From Scleromitrula shiraiana (Eukaryota > Ascomycota > Leotiomycetes > Helotiales > Sclerotiniaceae), in contig JABELC010000011.1 in NCBI GenBank assembly GCA_028455995.1, forward strand, positions 434,001 through 498,000: a stretch of 64,000 nucleotides of DNA, read 5' to 3'. This document shows, piece after piece, positions 1 to 10,325 of the stretch. The position numbers were made by a program, and so were the translations under genes. The stretch's first letter is position 1. Every line of letters starts with the position of its first letter. The notes below the pieces were generated by a model that was not told the DNA's origin, ran no database searches, and was given only the letters and a program-made list of their open reading frames with translations.

Positions 1-90
1 CCATCTAACCAAGGAAAAGAGGATAAAAATTTGTCATATATATTTCTATTTCAATCGATACCATCTATCTACACATAAACCTCCACAACA

Positions 91-160
91 TCCATATCCA
101 TATCCATATCCATATCCATATCCATAACCCCATCCATAACCCCATCCATAACCCCATCCA
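91..160. repeat. CCATAT hexamer and CCATAACCCCAT 12-mer repeats
   Basis: About five CCATAT units run directly into three copies of a 12-base unit (CCATAACCCCAT). The second array looks like an elongated derivative of the first. Confidence 0.9.
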
Positions 161-365
161 ACAATCCACAGCCCCCTCCAAGCCGGGTACCTTAGCTTCC
201 CACTAATGCATTACCAATACCAGCGCATGAGTCGTTCTTACATATAGTTCCCCACTGCACTGCGATGGCTACATCATCTGCATATATTAAAGTGGGGTTT
301 GCCGTCAAACCCCAGCTTTGTGGCCGGTGATGGATCCGGTCGGTGTAAAGGCTCGCTGTTATGTA

Positions 366-370
<5 letters not shown>

Positions 371-396
<26 letters not shown>
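371..396. repeat. GT dinucleotide microsatellite
   Basis: Thirteen uninterrupted GT units preceded by two GTAT units. Confidence 0.95.
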
Positions 397-403
<7 letters not shown>

Positions 404-442
404 TATATATGTTACATACATATATTGTATATGTTGAGATTT

Positions 443-540
443 TTGAATTGAATTGAATTGAATTGAATTGAATTGAATTGAATTGAATTGAATTGAATTG
501 AATTGAATTGAATTGAATTGAATTGAATTGGATTGAATTA
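443..540. repeat. AATTG pentanucleotide microsatellite
   Basis: About eighteen nearly perfect AATTG units in tandem, ending in one variant unit. It lies about 100 bp upstream of the first coding exon of the flavocytochrome b2 gene. Confidence 0.95.
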
Positions 541-633
541 TTCTGGTGCTGAGGGTACTTTTTTGTTGGTTGATTGATCGATCGATATAAATAATTTGGA
601 AGAAAATTATCGATAATAATTTGAATTGGAAAG

Positions 634-2351
634 ATGGCTAAGTCTTTTAAGGGTTCTGATGGTATGTATGCATGCATGCATTTCCATTCTCTTCTCATCA
701 TCAATAATCACTAGTACAAACAAAGACGTACCTCATTAGCTTTACTGATCTCTCTTTCCTTATGAAATAGTGGCGTCCCATAACACGGCTGAATCGTGCT
801 GGGTATGCATCAACGGCACCATCTACGACGTAACCGACTTCCTCCCCAACCACCCCGGCGGATCCAAAATCGTCCTCAGTCTAGCGGGCGATGTAGATGC
901 TACGGAGGAATTCGAAATGATCCATCCGCCCGGGACATTAGAAGAGAATCTAGGGCCGGACAAAATAATTGGGAAGATTGAAGCCGGGGAATTGAGACAA
1001 GTTGTCGAGGAAAAGAAATCCGAGAAAGAAGAACATGATGTTGCGGAAGTGGATGTACGAAGTCTGCTGAATCTCGACGAGATCGAACAATTGGCTGCGA
1101 AGAAAGTGTCGAGTAAATGCTGGGCGTATTATTATTCGGCATCTGATGATCTGTTTTCGAAAAACTTTAATAGTCATGTATATCGACAAATATTACTCCG
1201 CCCGCGAATCTTTGTCGATTGTACGAAATGTGATTCCTCAACCACTCTACTGGGCCATAAAGTCGGTCTACCGATCTATGTAGCTCCAGCCGCCATGGCC
1301 CGATTGGCGCATCCGGAGGGAGAAAGGGGAATACAAAAGGGAATTGAATCGTTCGGTGCGGTGCAGGTTATTTCGCAAAACGCGAGTATGAGTCCGGAGC
1401 AGATTGTGGAGGGGGCGAAGGAAGGTCAGGTTTTTGGGTGGCAGTTGTATGTTCAGAATGATAGGGGCAAGAGTGAGGCGATGTTGGAACGAATCAACAA
1501 AATGGAGAAGTGGTTTAAATTTGTGGTTTTGACGCTGGATGCGCCGGTTCCCGGGAAGAGAGAGGATGATGAGAGGCAGAAGGATGTTGGGGCTAGTTTG
1601 CCTGTTAGTTCTTCGATTAAGCCTGGAGAGAAGAATAAAAAAAGTGATGGTGGTGGGGTAGGAAGACAATTGTTTATGGGCACGGCGGCAGATTTGACTT
1701 GGAAGACGACACTTCCTTGGTTGGCTAAACATACTAAGTTACCCATTGTATTGAAGGGTATTCAGACCCATGAGGATGCATATATGGCTTCTCAATATAC
1801 TCCCCAGGTGAAAGGTATTGTTCTATCAAACCATGGAGGCAGAGCTTTAGATACCGCTCCCCCTGCGATTCATACGCTTCTCGAGATTCGAAAATACTGC
1901 CCGGAGGTACTGAGCAGGATAGAAGTCTGGGTAGACGGTGGTATTAAGAGAGGTACGGATGTGGTGAAAGCGTTGTGTCTAGGTGCCAAAGCCGTTGGTG
2001 TTGGAAGAGCAGCCTTGTTTGGTCTTGGCGCTGGGGGTCCTGAAGGTGTAGAGAGGACTTTCGAAAGTAAGTTTTCCCTGGTTCTTCCTCGTTTGATATT
2101 TAGCATGCATTGCTAATTCAATTGAATTTGAACAGTTCTTAAAGCGGAAGTGGAAACCTGTATGAGACTTCTTGGGGTCGAGAAGGTTAGTGAGTTGAGT
2201 CCGAAACACGTAAGTCATCTATCTATGCATCGATATTACACATGGGATGCTAACGCAGCAGTAGATAAACTCTCGTGCTGTAGAGAGAGATATCTATGAT
2301 GGAAACGCAAGTTTAGAGAAATTAGGATTATGGGTCAAGGCAAATCTATAG
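634..2351 (+). CDS. Flavocytochrome b2 family FMN-dependent 2-hydroxy-acid dehydrogenase
   Basis: Joined exons 634-661, 771-2066, 2136-2209 and 2265-2351 give 494 residues. The short first exon supplies MAKSFKGSD and splices to VASHNTAESCW, completing a cytochrome b5 domain (about residues 1-80) with both haem histidines (FLPNHPGGS and EMIHPPG). The FMN alpha-hydroxy-acid oxidase barrel follows: YYY near the Tyr143 position of yeast enzyme, WQLYVQ, LTLDAPVPGKREDD, VLKGIQTHEDA (Lys) and LSNHGGRALD (catalytic His and Arg). All residues expected for oxidation of L-lactate or a related 2-hydroxy acid are present. No mitochondrial presequence precedes the b5 domain, unlike yeast Cyb2, so a cytosolic or alternative location is likely. 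The last exon (ending WVKANL) is recovered only with the third of three tandem AG acceptors. Substrate is uncertain because fungi carry several paralogues. Confidence 0.9.
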
Positions 2352-3127
2352 ATTTCTATAATAGATGTAAATAATTCGTTTCATGTCTTTACATTATGAT
2401 TTATACACCCATGGTTCAAGACTTAAATAGTTTCGATTGTATATTATGGTTGGTTCTACACCATCCTTATCGCAAAACCTCCCTATTTATGCGCACATAG
2501 GCCCCCAAGTGCGGCAGGTACGCCTCAATGAGGCAGTTGTTAGCACCATGTTGGTGGCGTGGAAGAATCACCAGAGTTACACACTTCAACATCTTCATTA
2601 AGTTGATGGAGGAGAATATTGAATCAGCTTTGGTTATTGAACAATCTTTGAACTATGAATTGCTTCAGATGTTGAATTGCGATGGATAAAGAATTTCGTA
2701 AAAGGATCTATCTACAAATATCAGAATACCAAAGTATCAGATCGATTACAAATTCTTCATCCTTTTTAAGTATCAACTAATTGTTATCTTGGCAGTCTTC
2801 GACGATTTTTCGAAACAAATGGCTTGTATTGCCCTTGCAAAACAATACGTTTGCACCCTTCATTCTGAGACTCAAGTGAGTTGCAGGTTTTGAGAAGACA
2901 GGATGCTTCGGTGCTACCCCCTTATCTGTAGTGCGGAGGAAGCAGGAGAATTCAAGCACGCAAGTAATCCTATATTCTATTGAAAACGGCCGAGTTGTAT
3001 AGTATTTTCTTCTCGACATGTGACGCTGGACATCTAATTAAATCAAGCCATCGTACATTTAAATTGCCTCGCTACAGTACATATATAAATTTCCCTATAT
3101 TCTTTGATATTAATAAACAACACAACG
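2352..3127. other. Intergenic, no gene seen
   Basis: Contains the 3' flank of the flavocytochrome b2 gene and unremarkable AT-rich sequence. No domain, RNA gene or repeat array was recognised. Confidence 0.5.
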
Positions 3128-4910
3128 ATGTTTCGTTGCCAACGGAATAATTACCTCCTCCTCCTCCTCTTAAATCTAATTCTCACCACTCTCCTAACAC
3201 TCCCCCTCACCAATACCACCAAAGGTAACTACACAACCGTATCCGACGCCGTCTGACAACCCACCAACCTCCAATCCTCACCCACACTCCTAGGCCACCA
3301 CCGCGACCCCCCCCTCCAAAAAAAGACCGCCAAAACTCCACCCACTGCTGCCTCCTCGCGCTCAACGATCCCCTCCCCATAGAAAACCACACCCTCATCG
3401 CAAAAAACCCCCCCAGCATCAAACCCAGCATCGCCGAGCTCCTCTGAGCCTCCACACACGGCCCGTTTCCCAGCGGCGCTAAATGGAACGGCAATACACT
3501 CGAGGCGCCCAAAGTCGAAGCCCCAAAGTCGAAGCCCCAAACTCCCAGATCGAAGATCATTATCCGGGCTCGCAACTCGCGGATGCGCGCGCGCGCGGGG
3601 GGGCGATGATAGTTCCATCCTGCTACCGGCTATTATTTTTCTATCTGGCGGTTCCGAGGGGGGAGAAACTTGGCTGTTTGGAAATGATTGTTTGTTTCTG
3701 ACGTGTCGAAGATGAGGAGTCCTTGGTTGTTGGGTTCGTTGGCCATGGTTGGTGGCGATGCGGGGGTATTGCCGTCATTGATGTTACGGTTTGGGGAGGG
3801 AGGGGACTGCTTTGTTTGCGCGACTTTGATGATAATTAGTGGGTTTTGTGGGGCGTTTTTGCACTGTAGGATTTTTGCTTTTTTGCTTTTTTGATGGATA
3901 AAATGAGGAATGGGAGGTTGGCTTTGGATATGAGGGCGAGATTCTTTTTTTGGTTGTTTTGGTTGGGTATCTGGATTTGGATTTGGATGGTCAGCATACT
4001 GATAGAGATGATGAACTCAGAGAGTTGATCAAGGCAGATGTATCGCCAGATGATCAAAGTATCCATTAGCCTGATAGATTAACCGGCACGCAAACAAATC
4101 TCCTGTCGCCTTTCACCCATATCGAAAAATCTAGTTCATCCTCTGCGATCCTATCGAGACAGTGTTCCCGAAACACCAAGACAGTGGGCATTACTTCGCT
4201 GTCACGACCGCAATTGCATAAGTGAAGGATGCGAAGAGATTCCGCTTCCTGAGATCTCAATAAACGGGAAATCAGCCGCACCCAAACGCGATTCCGTGCT
4301 ATGCTCGCATGTCAATATACTTTTGGTAGTACGGTTGGAGCAGCGATCATTTTCTTCCTGGACGCGTTTCTTTTCACTCTTTTTACGACGCTGTTGGTGT
4401 TGGATCTCGGGGATGAAGAGACATCGTCAGCGCTGGCGTTCGGGATGCGGTATATGATTATTCCACATATATCGATTGTATCTGGGCTTCTGCTTGCGGG
4501 CAACAATCCCAATGTGTAACTTGAAGGAGTCGTCGCACTCCCGACTTTGGAACAAGGAATTGGAGTTGATGACGATGAGGATGAAGATGAAAATGAGGAC
4601 AGGGATTCTAAATCGCATCCAGATATAGATTTAAACATAGATTCAAACGCGGTGCCGGAAATCTTCCATCCTTCATGTTCTCGGCCCATTGATATCCAAA
4701 CTGGCGGATATCAATGGGCCGAGAAAGATTCTCGCGATAAGAATAAGAGGTGAAAACCTATCATCAGCACTCTTCGAACCCGCCTACTCCGGCCGCTACA
4801 AACCCGCCTGGCTCTGCTGGGGAGATCGTGGCCGCGCGGACGTATTGGCGCATTTGTGGGATTGCGGGGGTGGGCGTGTTGGGGGTGGTGGTATTAGAGG
4901 AGGTTGAGGG
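3128..4910 (+). pseudogene. Decayed multi-pass membrane protein gene
   Basis: Coding-like segments line up in order across all three forward frames. At 3128 an ATG starts a signal-anchor-like leader (leucine-rich) that continues to YTTVSDAV then TGA at 3254; next comes a segment ending IAELL then TGA followed by ASTHGPFPSG, then IVPSCYRLLFFYLAVP (about 3610-3655), SPWLLGSLAMVGG (about 3720), a block of membrane segments near 4300-4515 (YTFGSTVGAAIIFFLDAF, then IPHISIVSGLLLAGNNPNV, then TAA at 4517), an acidic loop (DDDEDEDENED), and RYKPAWLCWGDRGR near 4790-4830. These resemble a fungal family of large integral membrane proteins of unknown function that I recall only by sequence pattern. At least three in-frame stops and several frameshifts break it; two stops (TGA where TGG for Trp would fit) are the kind RIP produces. 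Precise ends are uncertain. Confidence 0.65.
4678..4725. repeat. Perfect 20-bp inverted repeat with 8-base loop
   Basis: Arms 4678-4697 and 4706-4725 are exact reverse complements separated by AAACTGGC. It sits inside the membrane-protein pseudogene, at the point where the reading frame changes from the acidic loop to the downstream segment. It may be a template-switch product. Confidence 0.9.
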
Positions 4911-6100
4911 GGGTATTTGGGGGGCTGGTGCGGAGAGGATGAGGATGAGGATGAGAATTAGGGTGATCTTAGGAGGAGTGTTTAGAATATTGATTTATAA
5001 CAATAGAGAGAGAAAGGAGGTCATACGATACAAAAAGAAACTCATAGTAACATAACACGTTGTCTTCTCATGGATCTTGTAAATCAAGTATACCCTTGGC
5101 ATTTCCTTCCACTAAATCCTACGCTACTATACTATACTACACTACACTATACCCAACATATCTTCTCTTCACTTTTCTTCACTTTCACACACAATTCACT
5201 GATGTTTTTCCTATCCAATAACACTCAACGAGATAAATACCAATCAATCAATAACTAAATGGTATATATAATGTCTATCCTCACCCCACCCCACCCCACC
5301 CCCACCTCAGCTCACCACCACCATCATCCCCACAACTCGAAACCCTCCAAAGAATCTAAGCATTACATCCACCCCATACCTGCTTTCCTGCTTACTTTCA
5401 TACAACAAAATACAGCTCAACCCCCAACAATCCCAAAGGATGATATCGTAGAGTTCGATTGGTATACCATGCACACGCAAGCAAGCACGACCCATTCATG
5501 ACATGCATCCTCCGTAGAGGAATCAAATCCAAGTCCAAAACCAAATCAATGGACAAAAAAAAAAGAGAAAAGAGAAGAAGAAGAAAAAAAAAGAAGAAAA
5601 GAAGAATGAATGAATGAATGCAACAAAAATGAGGGAAACTCGAAACTCCAATCATGCAAGATAGATAGATAGAGATGACAAGATATGATCTAATACAGTA
5701 ATTGATATAATGATACCATTCCAGGATTATTTGATTTATTTCCCCATTGCCATTGCCACGAACGAAGAGAGAGAAAAAGAGGGAGAAGAAGAAAATTCGA
5801 AGGGAGTGTCTACATATGTGACCAGAAAGAGGCGAAGAAAAACCAAGAAGAAAAAGAAGAAGAAGAAAAAGAAGACATAAGATTGAATCTATGAATAAAA
5901 ACGCCAGACGACCAAAGTAGTCTGGACTTTTATCCAAACCAAAACCAAGACCAAGACCAGACCAAGTCGAACCTGGTACGCCATGCAGTGCTGCAAAAGA
6001 GAAAAAAAAGGTGAAGAACAATGTAATATGATATGGTATTCGAACATGGATTTAGAAATGCTGCGCTAATGTGACAAGATATAGAAAGAGAGAGAGAGAC

Positions 6101-6133
<33 letters not shown>

Positions 6134-6280
6134 AGGGGGGGGGAGAGATAGGGAGAGATGAATTTTCGAAAAGAATATGTGTGTATGCATGTATGTATAA
6201 TGACATTTTGTGTATGATATGTATGATGAGATATTTCCTCCAAGAGCCCCTCCATATCTATTAAATCAAATCAAATCAAA
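4911..6280. other. Low-complexity spacer
   Basis: Purine- or pyrimidine-biased tracts, an AC-rich stretch (about 5110-5340), AAG-rich runs (about 5545-5620 and 5765-5880) and a GA repeat. The right part should carry the 3' untranslated region of the minus-strand kelch gene. Long open frames here are artefacts of low-complexity sequence. Confidence 0.6.
6085..6147. repeat. GA/GACA purine microsatellite
   Basis: A GA repeat with a few GACA interruptions, ending in a run of G. Purine strand bias is complete over about 60 bases apart from the C of GACA units. Confidence 0.9.
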
Positions 6281-8509
6281 TCAAATCCGATTTTTCGTGC
6301 CCAGATTAAGCCAACTCATATCCGAGGGGTGAGTAGTAGGTTGAGGTTGTCGCGATGAGGGAGGGGGATATGGTCCCGAGAAATTATTCGCCGTGTCTCT
6401 ATTATTCGTCGTGTAGATGCTAGCGGTATAGGTATTGCTAGGTCGATTATGTGCCCATTCCTGTCTACCAAGTGCCCATGCTTCCGGATCGTGATCTTGA
6501 ACGCTTTCGGGTACGCCGCTTGAGAATGCATCGTGTCTATCCTCATAAGATGAGGCGTCGCTCAGGTATGAAGTGGGTCGTTCGATTTGAGCTGACATTC
6601 CTTTCGAAATTGGGAAGTTCATCGACGCGGCTGAACTGACTGTAGGACTTCCCGATGCTACTCTATACAATCCGGCGTCCGCTGGAATTTTCAGCGGGGG
6701 CACTAATGTTGATGCAGTTTTGGTATGACTGGGAAGCCTTTGATCATTGGTGTTGGCATTGGCCTGTGATCTCGGGTCAGAAGAATAAACCGAGCTTGTA
6801 TTTGAGCCAGCCTGAGTATTTCGATTCGAATCGCCAATTCCCAAAAAACTCGTCATTGCACTTCCACCCGACCAATACCTATTCCAGCCTGAAGATCTCC
6901 TTGTACTGCCTCGTCTCTGTCTCCCACTTAAACGGGGCCTTGGCGTAACTGTATCTTGTCCAAATGATACTTCCTTCGACAATGCTTGATGTGCGTAAGA
7001 TTTCTCTGGCACAGCATTGCTAACCGCCGCTGTATAATTCTTATTAAATTGACTGCTTGAGTCACTTGCATCACCCTTTTCATCATCTCCTCTTCGATGT
7101 CCTACACGCCCCATTAAAATAGCCATAGAAGAGAATGATCCCTGTGACGCCCCAGGTGCATGCCGTGGCGCTTGTTTACTCGAGTACATATCAGGTATAC
7201 CTCTATCAGAAAACTCCAATCCGTCCTTCTCAATCGGAACTCCACTCGCACGTCGTTGATGCCCCGCCTCCGCAAATTGCTGTCGCCTTCTTCGCCATCG
7301 GAAAAGAATTAACAAACCAATAAGAAGAATAGCAACTCCTATTATCGAACCTAAGACAGCACCTAAAACCTTGGTTGGGAAATTACTAGTAACTTGGCCG
7401 GTCGAACTCGAAGTAGGAGTGGTTGAACCAGTATTCGTAGAACCAGAACTGGTTGTCCCAGATGGGGTATCTGATGGTGAAATAATTTGTTGTGTTGATG
7501 ATTTTACGAGCATTTGCGTAACATTGACCCACGTGTTTTCTTTTGCTTGAAATATGCAAAGAGGATCATCCTCATTACCACCAGATATCACCACTTCACC
7601 AGCTGAACCCATGGCGACAGAGTACGATGATCTTACACTGGTTGGTGCCAAGGTATCATTGTAAGCAGGCCAATCGGCTTCCGTGAGTTCGACCCTCTTC
7701 GCCTTCTTCTCAGACCATTGGGATTTTGTCGATTTTGTCGATACAATAGCTTGCGCATTTTGTATTGCTAGCCCAGTACCATCCATCAAAACTGTCCTAT
7801 TGACCGCATTCGGCGACACCGACATATCGAAAGTATATAAGTTCTTGCTCCCATCATCGCCCTTCATAATGACCGCTTTGATTGCTGAGGTGCTGTATAA
7901 TGGGGTTGCTAAACTACTGTTTGATGAAACCCACGATGTCAATGGATTAAATTCCATTACTTGAGTGTTTGTGTCAGTACCTCCGATATAAATAGCTGTA
8001 TCATTTGTCCATGGAAGTAATAAAGGTTGTGTGGCAGGTGGAGCAATTGACTGGTAAGAAAGAACATTGTATGGTTCAAATGTTTCTATCGTGAATGTTT
8101 GAGATGAAGCATGCACACTACCATCTTGACTTCCAGCATACATTAAAATCGAATTTGATGCATTGAGATAAACAGCACTGTGCCAAAGTCGATTCTGAGC
8201 CACTAAAGCTGTAGGAGTTATAGTTTGCCAAGTCCCATCATCGAAAGTATATTGTTGCAAGCCTTGGTAATTATCAGATGTCGCATTATGTGTTCCGCCT
8301 ACGATCCATAATGCTGCTTTTCCATTTGCAGGTGTTGTCTTCACACATACTCCTCCTGTTACCGACACTCCCATCGATAGTTTTGTCCATTTCGCTCCCT
8401 GCTCTAGCGACAATGACTGGAAGGCCTCGCTAGTGTATGTGTATAATGTATTGTTGTATAATACTGAACAAGAATCATCTAAAGGGGATTCTGGTTTGGG
8501 TAGAGCCAT
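6281..8509 (-). CDS. Kelch-like, single-pass membrane protein
   Basis: Single exon; ATG at 8509 gives 742 residues starting MALPKPESPLDD. Residues 1 to about 340 form repeated beta-strand units with kelch or galactose-oxidase propeller character (WIVGGTHNATSDN, ILMYAGSQDGS, AIYIGGTDTN, VVISGGNEDDP) and several N-glycosylation sequons. A Ser/Thr-rich stalk follows (about 345-380), then one membrane span (VLGAVLGSIIGVAILLIGLL) with a basic stop-transfer RWRRRRQQ, and a roughly 330-residue Ser-rich cytosolic tail. The layout is that of a surface protein with an extracellular propeller and a disordered tail. No signal peptide is visible at this start and the frame is closed upstream at about 8625, so a short upstream signal-peptide exon may be missing. 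Function is unknown; related fungal proteins are only annotated as kelch-repeat proteins. The stop codon lies in an ATTTG-type repeat. Confidence 0.8.
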   Translation of the reverse strand: MALPKPESPLDDSCSVLYNNTLYTYTSEAFQSLSLEQGAKWTKLSMGVSVTGGVCVKTTPANGKAALWIVGGTHNATSDNYQGLQQYTFDDGTWQTITPTALVAQNRLWHSAVYLNASNSILMYAGSQDGSVHASSQTFTIETFEPYNVLSYQSIAPPATQPLLLPWTNDTAIYIGGTDTNTQVMEFNPLTSWVSSNSSLATPLYSTSAIKAVIMKGDDGSKNLYTFDMSVSPNAVNRTVLMDGTGLAIQNAQAIVSTKSTKSQWSEKKAKRVELTEADWPAYNDTLAPTSVRSSYSVAMGSAGEVVISGGNEDDPLCIFQAKENTWVNVTQMLVKSSTQQIISPSDTPSGTTSSGSTNTGSTTPTSSSTGQVTSNFPTKVLGAVLGSIIGVAILLIGLLILFRWRRRRQQFAEAGHQRRASGVPIEKDGLEFSDRGIPDMYSSKQAPRHAPGASQGSFSSMAILMGRVGHRRGDDEKGDASDSSSQFNKNYTAAVSNAVPEKSYAHQALSKEVSFGQDTVTPRPRLSGRQRRGSTRRSSGWNRYWSGGSAMTSFLGIGDSNRNTQAGSNTSSVYSSDPRSQANANTNDQRLPSHTKTASTLVPPLKIPADAGLYRVASGSPTVSSAASMNFPISKGMSAQIERPTSYLSDASSYEDRHDAFSSGVPESVQDHDPEAWALGRQEWAHNRPSNTYTASIYTTNNRDTANNFSGPYPPPSSRQPQPTTHPSDMSWLNLGTKNRI

Positions 8510-10224
8510 AATTATTTTGCTCAATCGTAATCGTGTGCATTCGTTACTCCCGTCGTCGGGTATTCCGATCGACGATGTGGATAGTAATAGGTCGTTTTTG
8601 TTCGCGTTACGCTTCTTAGCACATTATGAGCCAAGTGAGTAGGAATCGAAACAGTCTAACAATTCGTTGGATAAAGGATGCTATCAAAGCAGCGAAACGA
8701 AATGTCGAAGGTTTAATCCCAAAAGACAAGATTAAGAGTCGACAAAGTTGTCAGTGACGGATAATTGCAAGCAAACTACAATAATTTCATCCAAATGGTT
8801 CGAAAGACCACACAAGAACACCGTCAAGGTGCCTTTTTTCGAGAATTGGATTTGATCAATTGAAAAGTTCGTCTTGAGTTGGTAATGAGTGGTGTTTGAC
8901 CCTGAATCCTCCGAGCGTGGGCAAGCTGAAACAAGTAAGTAAAGATGGTAGACACCCCCAAGTACGTTTTGTTCTCAGATGATAAAACTGAGGCGACTTT
9001 TTTATTTTATTTTTATTTTTTGAAAACACTTGAATAATGCTTCAAAGGATTGACTCTGACAAAAAGAATGCACAGTAATTGGAAAAATACGATGGGATGA
9101 ATATTGTACAGTACAAAAAAGAATATGCAGGTATGAGAAATTGATCAATCAGTAGAATAGGTAGAATCAGTACAGTATGTATCGGTAGTAACCTGGAAAG
9201 GAGTAACGAATAACCTCCGTTCACAACTTCTTGGGGCAGGCCACGAATGGTACGAGCGAGGACGAGGACCCGCCCTGTTCCTGATCTACAGCAGAACAGA
9301 ACAAAGCCCAGAGAAAATCTGTTTCCGAGTCGTTCAATGCGAACTGAGAGATAATGAATGTACCGGTATCACAAATAGATACTATATTGCGAATTGCGAA
9401 TTGCGAATTGCGAATTGTCCAAAATTTAATTAATTATCCTTTCGATTTATTATTCAAACTGATGAATAGTTATGCTCCTAAGGGAATATTGTAGTCAATT
9501 CCAAGAATCCAAGATTTATTATTCTTTCCTAAAGTTTTTGGATAATGGTTTGAATAGAGTGAAATCGTAAAGTTGTCTCAGGCTTCGAACAAGGAGTTGA
9601 TTGAGATCCCTGATGGGGGGCTGGGGGGGGTGTGGACAGGCTTAACAGGCTATCTTCAATCTCTTTTTCAACCGAGCGGCGTGAATTCTTTGGGAAGTTT
9701 GGTAATTTTTGGCTATGAGATTGGTGTGGGTATATGGTATATCCTGTAGACGACGTACGCGATAGGTATAATATTTTGGATGGTGGAGACCGGAGAAGTT
9801 GATGCTTGTGATAAACGTGGATAGTGGAACGGTTTGAGATGGGATGTATCATGTATGTGATGGGATGATATACGCGTAGATAGAATTAGGATGGGTCTCT
9901 TTTTCTCATTCATTCATTCATATCCGTTCATTAATTCATCGAATCATTCATTCAAAGGTTAATTCGTGAAGTCGTTATCCATCATAAATCATCGTCCAAA
10001 GGTAAAAAGGGGGGATAGAAGAGACGAGAACCTCGTTGTATAAAAAAACCGGTAAAAAAAAGCTTATATAATCAAGGCTGAGGAAGTGATCTATAACTAT
10101 CGATAAATATAGATAGATACGGAATGACTTGGAATAGTATACACAAAAGAGATGTTGAAAATCTGGTAAGAAGGATCGATAAGCTCTATGACGAGTATTC
10201 CAAATGAAGTGATACAAAGTAAAT

Positions 10225-10325
10225 ACGGTACATAATATAATATAATAAAATATAATATAATAAAATATAATAATATAAAATATAATAATATAATAAAATA
10301 TGATAAAATATGATAAAATATCAGT
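10225..10325. repeat. ATAAT/ATAAAAT pentamer-based tandem repeat
   Basis: About 100 bases of imperfect TATAA, AATAT and AAAAT units with no G until the end of the array. Confidence 0.85.

Larger units (their letters stand above)
1..633. other. 5' spacer rich in microsatellites
   Basis: No supported gene. It holds a CCATAT-type repeat, a GT repeat and a long AATTG repeat (listed separately). On the minus strand around 200-300 there is a short stretch reading as a YADD motif like that of reverse transcriptases; it is too short to call an element. The last part (about 540-633) is the presumed promoter and 5' leader of the flavocytochrome b2 gene. Confidence 0.6.

Noticed and set aside
5398..6021. 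207-codon minus-strand open frame with hydrophobic Phe/Leu runs
   Set aside because: Arises from AAG/GA-rich simple sequence; no domain and no codon pattern of a real gene.
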